Source: Thermothelomyces thermophilus ATCC 42464 | Lineage: Eukaryota; Ascomycota; Sordariomycetes; Sordariales; Chaetomiaceae | Length of the DNA stretch: 64,000 nt | Assembly (NCBI RefSeq): GCF_000226095.1 | Contig: NC_016476.1 | Location: 2,170,001-2,234,000 of the forward strand | Direction of reading: 5' to 3' | Part shown: positions 25,578 to 37,072 of the stretch, piece after piece | Position numbering within the stretch: position 1 is the first letter of the stretch | Layout of the letters: every line of letters begins with the position of its first letter | Program-made: the position numbers and the translations under genes | Notes under the pieces: model-generated | Seen by the model: only the letters and a program-made list of their open reading frames with translations | Databases searched by the model: none | Told to the model about the DNA's origin: nothing

Positions 25578-26558
25578 ATGGACGATGGTTTTGCCGAACG
25601 CGGCGGCCGTCGGTCAAGTCGCTGGGAAGAGCTGGATGAGCACGAGGGATCTAGGAATGAACAGAGAAGGAGGTATCGGGATGATGAGTCTGGTAAACGC
25701 GTTGATCGGTCTAGGTCACGAGAACGGGATCACCGACGCCGGTCGAGAACACCAGAGTCAAGGGACCGCAGGTCGCGATCAAGGGATCGGGAACGGAGAA
25801 GGGAGAGAGATCGTGACCGCCACCGCGACAGCCGAAGGCAGAGAAGTGAGGAGCGACGCGACAGACGGAATAGGGAACATGATGACGACTGGAAAGAGCG
25901 CCGAAGTGGACGCAGCCCCGACAACAGATCCCGACGATTACCAGCCCCGCATGATGCGGATGAGCGTTCCAGATCCGAGCATGGGCGAAGTCTTATTCGG
26001 CGGGCTGGTCCGTTACCATCACAGAGTGACTCATTTGCCATCAGCAAGGGCGAAGAACCAGAGAAGCCAAAAGAGAAGCCCAACTTTGCAAACTCGGGGC
26101 TGCTTGCGGCAGCCTCCAATACTATCACGCAAGCTGACGGCACCGCCGTCACCCTCAAGTACCATGAGCCGCCGGAAGCTAGGAAGCCGCCTCCACGCGA
26201 CTTGTGGAAGTTGTTTATATTCAAGGGCCAAGACATCATTGATACAATCGAGCTCAGCACGCGGAGTTGTTGGCTAATTGGCAGAGATCTCGCGGTCGTC
26301 GATCTTCCTGCTGAGCATCCGAGCATCAGCAAGCAGCACGCCGTCATCCAGTTCCGCTACACGGAGAAGCGCAACGAGTATGGGGATAAAATTGGGCGAG
26401 TGAAACCCTACCTGATCGACCTTGAGAGCGCAAACGGCACAATGCTCAATGGCGAGAAAGTCCCCGAGAGCAGATACTTGGAACTGCGGAACAAGGATAT
26501 GTTGCAGTTCGGCTCGAGCACGCGGGAATACGTGCTCATGCTGGCGCCCAGGGATTGA
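25578..26558 (+). CDS. SNIP1/Pml1-like FHA-domain splicing factor
   Basis: Intronless, 326 aa from ATG 25578. The first half is rich in Arg, Ser, Asp and Glu (RSRSRERDHRRRSRTPESRD), as in SR-type nuclear proteins. The second half is an FHA domain: WLIGRDLAVVDLPAEHPSISKQHAVIQF has the conserved GR and SxxH signatures, and LIDLESANGTMLNG is the NGT loop. The same layout occurs in human SNIP1 and yeast Pml1, part of the RES complex that helps the spliceosome retain and splice pre-mRNA. The frame is open further upstream, but 25578 gives the natural MDDGFAERGGRRSSRWEE start. Confidence 0.9.
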   Translation: MDDGFAERGGRRSSRWEELDEHEGSRNEQRRRYRDDESGKRVDRSRSRERDHRRRSRTPESRDRRSRSRDRERRRERDRDRHRDSRRQRSEERRDRRNREHDDDWKERRSGRSPDNRSRRLPAPHDADERSRSEHGRSLIRRAGPLPSQSDSFAISKGEEPEKPKEKPNFANSGLLAAASNTITQADGTAVTLKYHEPPEARKPPPRDLWKLFIFKGQDIIDTIELSTRSCWLIGRDLAVVDLPAEHPSISKQHAVIQFRYTEKRNEYGDKIGRVKPYLIDLESANGTMLNGEKVPESRYLELRNKDMLQFGSSTREYVLMLAPRD

Positions 26559-28495
26559 TCGAACGAGTCAGCGAAACGCTAAGCGCGATATCCACCAAAA
26601 TTGTGAGCTTGTCATGGCAATGACTGCCGCTCTCTCACTGGTTCATGCATCCACGAAGCCATGTCAGCAATCCTTGAAGGGCTCGTGGTGAGACAGGCCA
26701 TCGCATCGCCATGGTATTGCGGCGTATGTCCGGATCACATGGATACCGTCGCACAGAAGCTCGACTGGATTCCGCGGAACTGTCGCTGTTTGGGGAAAAC
26801 CGAACATCCACCTCATAGCCGTCTCGCCCGACGAGCAGAGCACACAGATCTAGTGCTGTTATTACCACCCGCTACCGTCCGCATCCCTTCAGACAGCTCT
26901 GTTCCCTTCGCACTTCGTACTTTCAGGATGTGTGTGCTCGATGAGCATCGCTCCGGTCCTTCCCGCGTCACAGCAAGGTTACGGCCGACTCGGGTTATTC
27001 GGCTCTTCCAGGATGGATGAAATGAGATGAGATGAGTGGCATCTCGACCAAACATCCTCCGGAAAACGAACGGCCGAGACCTGGGTTCGGTGATCATTTG
27101 GGAAACCTGCCTTGTCGTCATAGGTTGCACAACTCTGTCTGAGGCTAGATGCGGATTGGTAGTATATGGAACACCTCTTGTCCTTGCCATGGCAAAGAAA
27201 GATGAGAAGACTAAGCCCAAGTGACCCTGCAGTTTGGTTCTTGAACAAAGGATGCCGGGCTGAGACACTGTTTTCTAGCCTGGGCCAGCATTTTCCTGGA
27301 CGACGGAAGATGCGGAGGAGCAGTTTACTAGACACCCAAAGTTCCGCTAATGGCAGCTTGACGTTGGAATCCCGCCGAAGTCCCGAGTTTCAGAACCTTT
27401 TGTCAACCCTGTGAGGCTCGTTGATGGGGCACGGGCACCATGTGCCGCATCTCATTTACGCTAGTCGGTCACTCAGAAGCGTTAGTGGCCGCGCTCTTTG
27501 GCACCCTTGCAGGGCAGTCTTGGCCAGAATGCCGTCCGCGCGGTCGCACAAGGCGGCGGCCAGGGGGCGATGACACATTCGGTGCACACCGAACCGACGC
27601 GCCCTCCAAGGATTGCGACGTCCTATTCGCGCGCTGGAGGGGACAGTGCATGCATCGCCTCCGTCTTGCAGCAGCGCGCCGCTCCGTGAGAGACAGCAAC
27701 CAGCGATGCGCGGGGAGATCGCGGGGAGATCGCGGAAGTCGATTTTTTTTAAAAAAAAAAAAAAAAAACCTCCTTGCTTCTTGGTTCTTTTCTTGTTCAG
27801 TTCGTCAAAAGATCCTATGCCCGACGCTATTTGAGACAGCTTAATGCTACCCCTCCATCATGATGGAGCAACGCCCCCGAGGGCCGCTCAGCTGCCCACA
27901 GTTGGTCACTTCCCGAGCCGCCGCGTGATCAAGAGGCTGCCCACGCCTGGCTGCGTCTTTGCATTGGTAGAGTGCCTGCTGCGGCTGTCTTGCCCGGGAG
28001 GTCTCAGCAGAGCGCAAATGCCGATCGCAGTCCGCTGATGGGCAAGCGGCGGCGCTTATACCCCATGAAAAAGGGCTAATCAAGCCTTCTAGAGAAGGAC
28101 TGCTCGGGTCGCACGCCTGCCCCCCGAATACCTTCCCGAGACACTCCTGTTTCTGTTCTTATTTTCCGTAGCTTCGCCTGGTCAGCTGTGGCTGAGCAAC
28201 CAGGCAACATTACGAGTTGACTCGCCTTATAGACACAAGAACCCCCGGTGAGCTTATGCGCGTTCGGCTGTCACCTCGTTGCGTGTGGGACGAGACCACC
28301 ACGAATGGTTTGCAGCACATTTAGTCTCGCCTACTGGGACGCCGGCAGCTAATACAGCATGGCAAGTGTGCTCCGGGCCTCGTACCAAGTGCCGCGAGTT
28401 GCTTCGCAGATGTACCCGGCAGCGTATGCCTAGCACCTGCAGGCGCGGGCCGCGCCGTCTGCGAAGTATCGTAGTGTGCCAACACCCCCGACGGC
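26559..28495. other. Intergenic upstream of the NLR-like gene
   Basis: About 1.9 kb with only short unsupported frames. A T8A18 run lies at 27743-27768 and a short tandem GGGGAGATCGC repeat around 27713-27732. The NLR-like gene's first exon or leader may extend into the right end. Confidence 0.5.
27743..27768 (+). repeat. T8A18 homopolymer pair
   Basis: Eight T directly followed by eighteen A in intergenic DNA. It could fold back or reflect slippage; no poly(A)-tailed retroelement is visible next to it. Confidence 0.85.
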
Positions 28496-31400
28496 ATGCG
28501 TATTGTGACTAATGTCTTATGCCAGGCGTCCATCAACAAGCACCCGAGCCGGTTCGAACTGACCGCCGTTTACCAACACCCGCAAGCCAAGGCCGACATT
28601 GTTCTCGTCCACGGCCTCAACGGGGCCCCGGATAAGACATGGACGGCCCCGAACGGCGTCTACTGGCCCACCGACCTGCTCCCGGCCTCCTTGAAGGATC
28701 AGCATGCCAACGTGCTGGTGTACGGGTACAACGCCGACGTATATGGGGCCTTCTGGGAGCGGCACGCAAAGAACCCGAGCGACAACTTCATCCACCATCA
28801 TGCCCAGACCCTCGTTGCCACCCTCACACACTACCGTAAGAGCGTGGGCACCGAGCGGAACCCGATCATCTGGGTGGCCCACAGCCTCGGCGGAATCGTC
28901 ACCAAGCGGGCGCTGCTGTACTCGAACGATGTACGGGATCCGAATCAGGAGGACCTCCGGTCCATCTACGTCTCGACCTTTGGCATCATCTTCTTGGGCA
29001 CCCCGCACAATGGATCGGACGCGGCCACTTGGGGCGGCATCATACAAAGAATGGCTGACGCCGTCGTCCCGAGGAAGATATTTGACACCGAGTCGGTGCT
29101 GCTCAAGTCGCTAAAGAAGGACAACGAGACGCTGCAGGAAATATCGAACCACTTCCTGGACATCTACCAAAAGTTCAAGATCCATATGGCGCATGAGAAT
29201 CAGAAGACAGATGTTAAGGGGTCAAAGTGAGTCTTGTCCGTTATGACGGTGTCACGGCGGGTATTGGTCCTACTCGCTTCATATATTCTGTCCAAGTGCT
29301 GACATTCCCAGAATGCTGGTAGTAGATGCTTCATCTGCGAGCCCCCAGCTCGTCGGTGTCACGTACTACGGCATCGAGGCTACGCATTCCCGCATGTGCA
29401 AGTTCGACAGCGAAAATGCGCCGGGCTACCGCACCGTCTCCACGGCGATCCGGGAATGGGTCGCCGACGCCCCAAACGTCATTCCGATCCGTTGGGAGGT
29501 TGAAGAGGATCAGCGTCGTGTGAGGGCGAACCTCGAGAACTTTGAGCGTTCTCGTCAGTATGTAAGTTCTTTCTCGGGGCATTGGATCCATCCCTCCCGC
29601 ATCTTTAACTGACCCTTGTTACAGCATAGTCCTGCCCTTGTTCCTGTCGACCGCCCGCAAATAATAGGTAAGTCACCATCCCCTAGATGTGCGAGAAAGG
29701 GGGAAGCGGGGGTGGCCTGCCACAATCTCCCTTCTCGAGGGCAGGTTGTCCGTGTGCTCTGGTGTCGAACAGGAGTCGCACCACAAGGAACTACGCACAA
29801 CTTGAGATAGTTGTTTGAGGTTGGAGAGGCACCTGGACTGACTTGTATTGTTATATGCAGCCCATGGCGGTAGTGAAACGGTTTCTTCTCATCTCCAGCA
29901 GCCGCCTCCTCTTGACGAAGGGCGCTCTGTCTCGGCGCCCCTCCTCACCGAAGCCACCAAAGAAGCTCCGTCCTCGCTCCGGCCATCGTCTCACTCCCCC
30001 AAGCTCCTCCCCGCCATACCCGACGCTCCGGGCGGCCTTCCGGATCCCGACCACGAACCGCTGTTTATCCACCCGGAAACCTTCCGCCCCAATTCGTATT
30101 TCGTCGGCCGCGAGGACGAGCTCCGCGGGCTGCACGAGATGCTCATGGACCGCAAGCGGCGCTCCGAGGGCACCTCGGCCGTGCTAATCCAGTGTCTCCC
30201 CGGCGGCGGCAAGACGCACCTCGCGCGGCAATATGTCTTTCAGCACCGGAGCGATTACCCCGGCGGCGTGTACTGGGTGCGCGCCGATTCGCGCCAAGAG
30301 CTCGAGTATTGGTTCTGGCGCATCGCGCGGAACGAGGCGCTGAGGGGCCTGGTCGACCGGAAGGACGTAGACGAGCTGCGGGATCCGAAGAAGATTGTGC
30401 AGATCGTGAGGCGGTGGCTGAATTCGCAGTCGGACTGGCTGATGGTGCTCGATGGCGTGCAGTTCGACACGCCGGGCCTGCACGAGTTCATACCGGACGC
30501 GAGGAACACCAGCCTGATCTACACGTCGACGGAGCGGGCCGTGACGGGAGATCCGCGGTTCGATAACCCGCAGGTCATGGAGCTGGGGCTGCTGACGGCG
30601 CAGCAAGCGCAGGATCTGTTGTTGCTGGAACTGGAGAGAAAGCGGCCCTGGAGTGCCGAGGACCAGGCCATGGCGCTGGAGCTTGTCGGCTTGATGGGCA
30701 GGCTGCCGCTGATGATCCACGTGGCTGCGCAGCATCTCAAGGCTACCAGGGAGCCGCTGGCGAGGTACCTGAGGTCGTATCGGAGCCGGCCCAAGGCGGG
30801 AGACCTGCCGGCTTACAAAGCGGTGCGCGAGCAGCTGGAAAACCGGGGCGAATATGCGGCGCTGAACCTGATGTCGTTGTTGGTCTTCTTTGACCAGCAC
30901 ATCCCGGTCGAGATGCTTGCGCTAGGTACGAGCCCCCTTTGGTCTCGCTCGATGCTTTTTTTTTAAAAAAAAAAAGGGGGGGGGGGGGGGGGTTTGGTGA
31001 ACTGGGATGGGGCTAACGACTTGCAGGACTCTCCGCTCTCGATAAGGTGACTCCCGTCAAGACTCTCGACGCCATGCACCGAAAAGCAAGTCTCAACAAC
31101 ACCCTCAAGGTCCTCATTGCTTTCGCCCTTATCGAGCGGTCCGAGAGCGATGATATCTCGCCTACGAGCTCGCGCAGCTCCAAGCGCAGCTTTGACAGAC
31201 ATGCGGACTATCTCGATCTGCTACGCATCCACAGCGTTGTCCAAGCTTTCTTTATTGACTCGCTGTACGAGCAGCGCCAGATTCCTTTCTGGCTGGAGCG
31301 GGCAGTGGCCGTGTGGGCGAGGTCGTATGACGAAGCGGACAGGAGGATCCAGGAGGACCCTCGGGTTGGCCTCCCGGATGACTATCGCCGGTTCTGCATC

Positions 31401-33340
31401 CACGGCGAAAAGCTGCTGAAGAACCTGAACCGGTTCGAGAAGCGATACCCAAAGCTCTCAGTGGTCCGGTCGCCCCTGGAAGAGCGACTGAAAAAAATCC
31501 AGGGGCAGATTGACGACTTGTCGCATGCTATCCAAAAGAACATCGTGGACGGCTCCGCGGAGGAGTACCCGGCATCCGTCTTTGACCGGATCAGCGCCTC
31601 CTCGCAGTCCGACGTCGCAACGATGCAGTCTCACGGCAGTCAGCTCAGCGGCATGGCGTCTGGAGAAAGCAGCCTGGTCCAGTCCCCGGTGTCGGAGCTG
31701 CTCGAGCAGGAGGCCCAGCTTGTCGCTCCGTACCCGACCACGCCACGGATGCCGATGGTGCCCGAGATGTACGAGGATGATGACCATGACACCGTCGTTC
31801 TGTCTGTGGCTGGGACGCAGGTGCATGTTGGCGCAACCGACGAAGTCGCTCCGCTTCCGCCCGATCCCCACGATGCCCATCACCCGGGCTCGTCCTTCGA
31901 TGACTGGAGAGACGCCATCCCGCACGACAGGGTCATTACGCGCCAGGAAGCCCGGCGGTATCGTGACCGTGCCGGTTCATGGAGAGACGAGACCATTAGC
32001 GATCCCCGGGTCGGGCTCAGCTGGGAGGTCGCCCTCGGCTCCATCTCGGGCACGAGGGATGCTTCGAGTCCACCGTCGAGGGCTCGCTTGACAAACCGGA
32101 GCGAAGCGGAGATGAAGCTGAACGAGATCAAGAAGGGAGCACCCCCGTCGCCCAAGCAGAGAGGAAGTTTCAGCTCTCAGACAATGTTCCGACCCAATAC
32201 ACTCTTGGGAAGGAACAGTTGGTCGTTGCCGCAGGCTCAGAAGGCATCCGATTCGGAGGTCGCGCAAGTTCCGCCCAAGGACTTCTCAGGCGGCAGCAAG
32301 CAGACCTCGTCGTCATCGTCGTCGTCGCCCAGGAGCTGGACCGAGGCAACCCTCAAGTTGCTCAAGAAGACAGTCCTTCCCTCAAACAAACGAACCGAGA
32401 AAGGGCCTCAGGCTCAGCAACAACAGCAGCCCCAGCACCCCGAGGTTCCGCCTGAAGAAGAAGACATGATTCCCCCGACCGCCATCTTCCGTGGCAGCCG
32501 CTCGGCCAATTCGAGTCCGGCAGGGATTGCCTCTCCCTTCCCGCCGCCGTCTTTCTCCGGCATCCCCACAGCCGATCTTCTCGCACGACCGGAACCGGGC
32601 GTCCCCCTTGTCGTCCGCCGCTGGGATACAGTTGTCTATCCCCCCGACGGCACACCGGTCACCTCGGCCGGCGTCGAATGGTCCAGCAGTGCGGACCCGA
32701 TGTCTCTCTCGTACCCGAGCATTCTCCCGAGTCGGCACCAGCAGCTCAACGCTCGCCCTCAGGTTCTCCTTCGCGGAAACGGCGGCGGCCCGCCCACGGG
32801 ATACTCCTCCCAGCCCATGTCGCGCGACGGCTCGCAGCAGTCCAACCTCGGCATTGGCGTCCACATTCCCGCGGCGGCAGCAGCAATCCAGTCTCCGGTG
32901 TCGCGCTCCTCGCGCTTTGCGTACACCGGCCAACAGCGCCCGCCCTCCTTCACCGAGACGGAGCCCTCGCCCAGAATGGACACGGCTTTCTCCGACATCG
33001 ACACCTCCTACCACCGGTGGGAGCAGCACCATTACCAGTTTCAAAATCGCGCCGGGACCTCCCCTGCCATGAGTACCGTGAGCTCACCGGCGGCGGCGAG
33101 CAGCAGCGCCGCCAGCAGCAGGACGGGGAAGGAGAGCAGAGGCTCGCGCTGGCGGCCCAGCAGCAGGCGCACGCGCTTCCTGCCTATCCGGGGCGCGAGG
33201 CCGGGCCGCGGGAGCGGAAAGGCCAAGGGGGGGAGCAGTAGCAGAAGGGCGCACTCGCACTCGCCGCCGGGTTCGCCCAGTGCCGAGCTGCTGGAGGCCT
33301 GCTTCGACGATCAGGCGCTCTCCTCCCGGCCTATTCCCCG

Positions 33341-33382
<42 letters not shown>

Positions 33383-33698
33383 CCCTCCTCCTCTCGCGTC
33401 CTCCCCCACCCCCTCGTCGTCCTCGTCCTTGCCATCGTCGTCGACCGGCCGGGCCCGCAGCCACAGCCGCGGCCACAGCCAGGCCCGCGCCCCGGCCGCA
33501 AGGGGGTTCGGCACGCCGCCCCCGCAGCAGTACCTCTCGAGGCAGCACCAGCACCAGCACCAGCACCAGCATCACCCGCTGGCCGAGTGGGCCGTGCCGC
33601 CCGCCGGGGCCGACACCAGCGCCGCGGGCGGCATCAGGATGGACGACGGGACCGTGGTCGAGTTCGGGTCGCCCGTTTTGGGCTCCGACCAGCCCTAA
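28496..33698 (+). CDS. NLR-like protein: alpha/beta-hydrolase (lipase) plus NB-ARC, disordered tail
   Basis: Exons 28496-29226, 29312-29561, 29625-29667, 29861-30925 and 31027-33698 give about 1,586 aa. Residues 30-330 are a serine hydrolase of the DUF676/SesB lipase type: oxyanion-side LVHG, nucleophile Ser near 130 in AHSLGG, LGTPHNG, and a likely catalytic His in THSRMCKF. The NB-ARC domain follows: P-loop LPGGGKTHLARQ (about 452), Walker B WLMVLD (about 531), sensor SLIYTSTERAV and a GLPL-like GRLPLMIH. A winged-helix-like part and a helical stretch reach about residue 860. The rest is disordered, rich in Ser/Pro/Gln, with poly-Ala and His-Gln repeats. No WD, ankyrin or TPR repeats are seen. 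Fungal proteins of this layout are annotated as 'LipA and NB-ARC domain' proteins. The true start may lie in an unseen upstream exon. Confidence 0.88.
30956..30992 (+). repeat. T9A12G16 tract inside NLR-like intron 4
   Basis: Three homopolymers run end to end in the 101-bp intron 30926-31026, about 34 nt before the TTGCAG acceptor. The T and A runs can pair with each other. Confidence 0.9.
33343..33380 (+). repeat. In-frame GCT trinucleotide repeat (poly-Ala)
   Basis: About twelve GCT codons in the disordered tail of the NLR-like protein, near residue 1470, encode a pure alanine run. Pure repeats of this kind are prone to length change. Confidence 0.9.
33543..33578 (+). repeat. In-frame CAGCAC repeat (Gln-His run)
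   Basis: A hexamer repeat encodes alternating Gln and His followed by two His, near the C-terminus of the NLR-like protein. Confidence 0.85.
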
Positions 33699-34323
33699 GA
33701 TGACTTAGGACGGGTCGGGCCCGAGTGGATCTGGTGCCGGTCCTTGGTATGCGAAGTGGCGGCGATGGTGCTGCTGCGGCTTGTTAACAGCCTGAACAAG
33801 GAAGGCCGAGGAGGAAAGGGTTTTCTAAAGTAAATGTGTGTCCGGGTTTGGTTCACGAATTCAAATTGGCATGGTTAAGTATTTAATGTATGGTCGAAAG
33901 CGACTAGAGCGGATCTTTTCTTTTCTTTCTTGTTTAGTTTAGCATTTCTGGAGGGAGTAATGGTGGGATGCACATACATGTAATGTAGAATACAATGCAT
34001 AGCGGACGGATGGGCATGGGATTGATAATCGGCAGCATCACATCGCTGAGCAGCATGGTTTGGGCATTCTCATCATTTTTTTTTCTGGAAGGGCATTGGC
34101 CAAAAAAAAAAAAAAAAAAAATGCACTTCAGCTTCAATCAGTACCAGTGGTCTGGAAGAGTCACCCTCTCCCTTCGTCTCCCCCCAGCTTTTTGAACTGC
34201 TCTGAACTTGGCCGGGATGACAAGATATACCACGTTCCCCGCTCTCACATGGTGCAAAACGCTATCGAATGACATACACTCTAGGTACTTCACTTTGGCG
34301 ATTTCGTTTAGAACCACCGGCTC
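33699..34323. other. Intergenic, convergent 3' ends of NLR-like gene and GGA
   Basis: 625 bp with a T9 run (about 34076-34084) and an A20 run (34102-34121) separated by 17 nt, which could form an A/T hairpin between the two convergent genes. No gene was recognised. Confidence 0.6.
34102..34121 (+). repeat. A20 homopolymer
   Basis: Twenty A between convergent genes, preceded by a T9 run 17 nt upstream. The pair may act in 3' end formation on either strand, but that is inference. Confidence 0.8.
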
Positions 34324-36417
34324 CTATGCGACAGTAAACTCTGGAATCTCTCCCATCTCCTGCTTCAGCTCACCCCCAACCTTGTATGACACCCGCCACC
34401 TGAGCTTGATGGACTCGACCTTTTGAAATGGGTTGCCGGCATGGCGCACTTTGATGGACTGCGTGATGCCTCGGCTTTGTTTAGGTGCCAGTGTCCTCCC
34501 GCTCTGCGGGTCCAGCAACAACTCGTAGCCCTGTTGTGATCTGTTAGCTCGGGAGCGTGGTGATCACGCGGGGATTTCAAAGTGGCGCGCGTACCTTTGT
34601 CACTGCCAACTGAAAATGAAGCTCCGTAACCTGCTGTGCCGTATTGTTTGTAAATGCAAACAGCAGGCTGATCGACGGGTCGGTGTCGACGGTCCGGTTC
34701 GCGATCATGTCGAGCTTCAAGCTCGTGTTGCTGACCACCGCCGTATGTTCTTTCGGTGCCTGTGGCGTCTCTGGAGGCAGCGCTGAGGAGAAGTTCCATT
34801 CGTCATCGTCGTTCGCTGCGGCGGCCGTCGGAGCAGGAGCGGATGGTGGCTGAGGGGACAGCGACGAGAGGGCCGCAAACGGATCTGTCGTCGCCGTAGA
34901 CTGGCTTGGTGGCGAAAAGGCCGACCTCTGGGGTGGGTGAGGGGTGCCCGACTGGGATCCTGGTGCGGAAGTGAAGGAGGAGTAGTTTGAAAAGGGAACA
35001 GGCGACGGTGAGGATGTCGGAAGTTGCCCCCTCGCGCTGTTTCCTTGTGTGACCGACGAGAGCAAGGCCGGGCCAGGAACATCTATAAAAGAAGCCGTTA
35101 GCTATGGCACACGAAGAAAAGGAAATGACTGCGAGGTGGACAGCATACTAGTATTGGCACCGAAGCCCAGGGCAATTCCGCCTGCTTGGCCATAACTACT
35201 CGTGTCATTGATTGACAGCCCGAGCAGGTCGTCCTCGACCCCGGTCGGTTTCTGGGTCGCTTGGGAAGCAGCTGCGCCGCCGTTCGCATCCCCCTCGTCA
35301 AAATCAATCAAGGAAAGCTCATTTGCCGCACTCTTTCCGCTGCTTGTCGAGGTCGGGGCGCCCTTAGCCAGCTGCTGCGCTCCCTGGATATCGCCCTTCT
35401 TGAGCAACTTGTACCGCTCCACTGTTCGGTGTATGCTGTCGTTGATCTCGAGCAGCTTGGCGACCGCTTCATGATCGTCCGACTCTTCCTCGCACATCTT
35501 CTGGATCTTGGGCTGGGCGCTCGCGAGAGCTGACGCGAGCTCCGAGAAGACATCACCGTCCACGATCTTGTCGCCGGGCTTGAAGGCCTCTAGCCTCTCC
35601 TCTAGTAACCTAGCTTTCTGCTGAATCTTTGCGACCTCCTCGGCAGCCTTGGCGCGGTAGTCAACCTTTGACCTGGTGTCATACCCGGCCATCACTTTCA
35701 TCAACTGGTTTGCTTGCCGCAGGTCCTCGGGCGTGCCTCTCCGGATGAGCTCTTGCAGCTTCGCCGACTGCGCCTCGCGCTCCTCCTCCTCCATCTCCTC
35801 GGCAGATTTCAGGTTCTGCACAATGGTCAGCACGATGCGCGGCAACCGGGTCGAGCACCGCCACCTACATCGCTGGGATTCAGCACCGCAGCATCCTCTC
35901 TCCTAATCTCCGGGAAGGTGTAGCCCTTGTAACTGAGCAGGCGGTGCATGTCTCGGATGAAGCCCAGGTCCTCCTTGTACCGGCTCGTCTCGCATATTGT
36001 GCGGCGCCATTCTTCAATGGCCTCGAGGATCTTGAGCTGGACGCGCGAGGGGCGGACCGGGGGCCGTTCGGGGAAGCGGCGCACCAGCTCGTTGAGAAAC
36101 TCCTTGGTGCTGATTTGCAGGTGGAAGGGGTAGCCGCAGTTCTTGACGCAGATGTCGAGCAGGTTGAGGGCGAGCAAAGAGACATTGGGGTTGCGGTGGT
36201 TGATGTAGTTGACGATCGCGACGGCGGCCTCGCGCGGGGCCGAACCCTTCTTGGCATTGATGAGGTCGGCGATCTCGAGGTTCAGCGCGAGGTTCGGTTC
36301 GTAGTTCTCGGGGCTGCAAGCGGCCTGGATGAACCGCTGGAGCTGTGACTGTGCCGGAGCACCGCCCATGTCCCCCCAACGATCTCTAGCGGCGTACCGC
36401 GCCGAAGCAGCCTCCAT
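34324..36417 (-). CDS. GGA clathrin adaptor (VHS-GAT-GAE)
   Basis: Exons on the minus strand are 36417-35869, 35815-35149, 35082-34595 and 34530-34324, giving 636 aa. The VHS domain lies in the first exon (FIQAACSPENYEPNLALNLEIADLINAK through LNLLDICVKNCGYPFH). The GAT domain is in the second (ELIRRGTPEDLRQANQLMKV, then coiled-coil helices and a C-terminal helix pair). A Ser/Pro-rich hinge follows, then the GAE ear (SLKLDMIANRT...FQLAVTK, ending EIPEFTVA). GGAs bind Arf-GTP and sort cargo between the trans-Golgi and endosomes with clathrin. An earlier reading from the internal Met-Gly-Gly at residue 17 is also possible. The gene is divergent from TSR3. Confidence 0.94.
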
Positions 36418-37072
36418 TCCGATGAAAGACTGGGTATGCCGCTCCCTTCGCGCTCCGTCTCGCGAAGCACGATGGCCCGTGTCGAGTGCTAGCGAATGCG
36501 AGAAGCCAAGCTGTCAAGTCGCTGCCGACATTCGGAGATTATACATACCACCACATAAGCTCACAGGACTGCGCGCACGTAACTGTCGTGGCACTCCGTC
36601 GGAGCTTGGGCTCTTTGTCGATCGGATCGTTGCGGTTGATGCAACACAAGAGGGAGAGAGCCCCGTTGCCTGAATAACTAATCCCAGGGGAGCCGCCGTA
36701 GATCCCTGCCGGGTTGCTTGTGTGGGGCTCGCGAGAGCAACGAACGCAAGCGGTTTGCGTAAGTGGGGGGCGGGGTCCAGCACTTCACTCTGCGCATACG
36801 GAGGTACTCTCCGTGCTGCTTGCAGTGAAAACGGTGAACCCCACCATTTCGAGGTTAGCTTCTCGTGGGGCAAGAGTAATCTGCGCTCGAGTCCATATGA
36901 AAGGGTCACTTTTTACAACAAATTAACGGACCGTGAACCAGGAACTACTTTAATCGACCTTTCAAAAAAGGAAAAAAAAAATTCCCAAGGCTCGACTGGT
37001 CGGGTGTATCTCCCATCCCAAATCATCCAAACATTACTTACAACACCCAATCCACCAGCACCGCCGCCTGTC
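36418..37072. promoter_or_regulatory. Divergent promoter region, GGA (-) and TSR3 (+)
   Basis: 655 bp. A TACGGAGGTA variant of the recurrent 9-mer is at about 36797-36806. The TSR3 reading frame stays open through part of it, but the translation shows no conserved character. Confidence 0.5.

Noticed and set aside
36722-37072. N-terminal extension of Tsr3 in the same frame
   Set aside because: It covers the shared promoter and has no conserved segment. Tsr3 proteins start close to the MVRHKKDNF segment.
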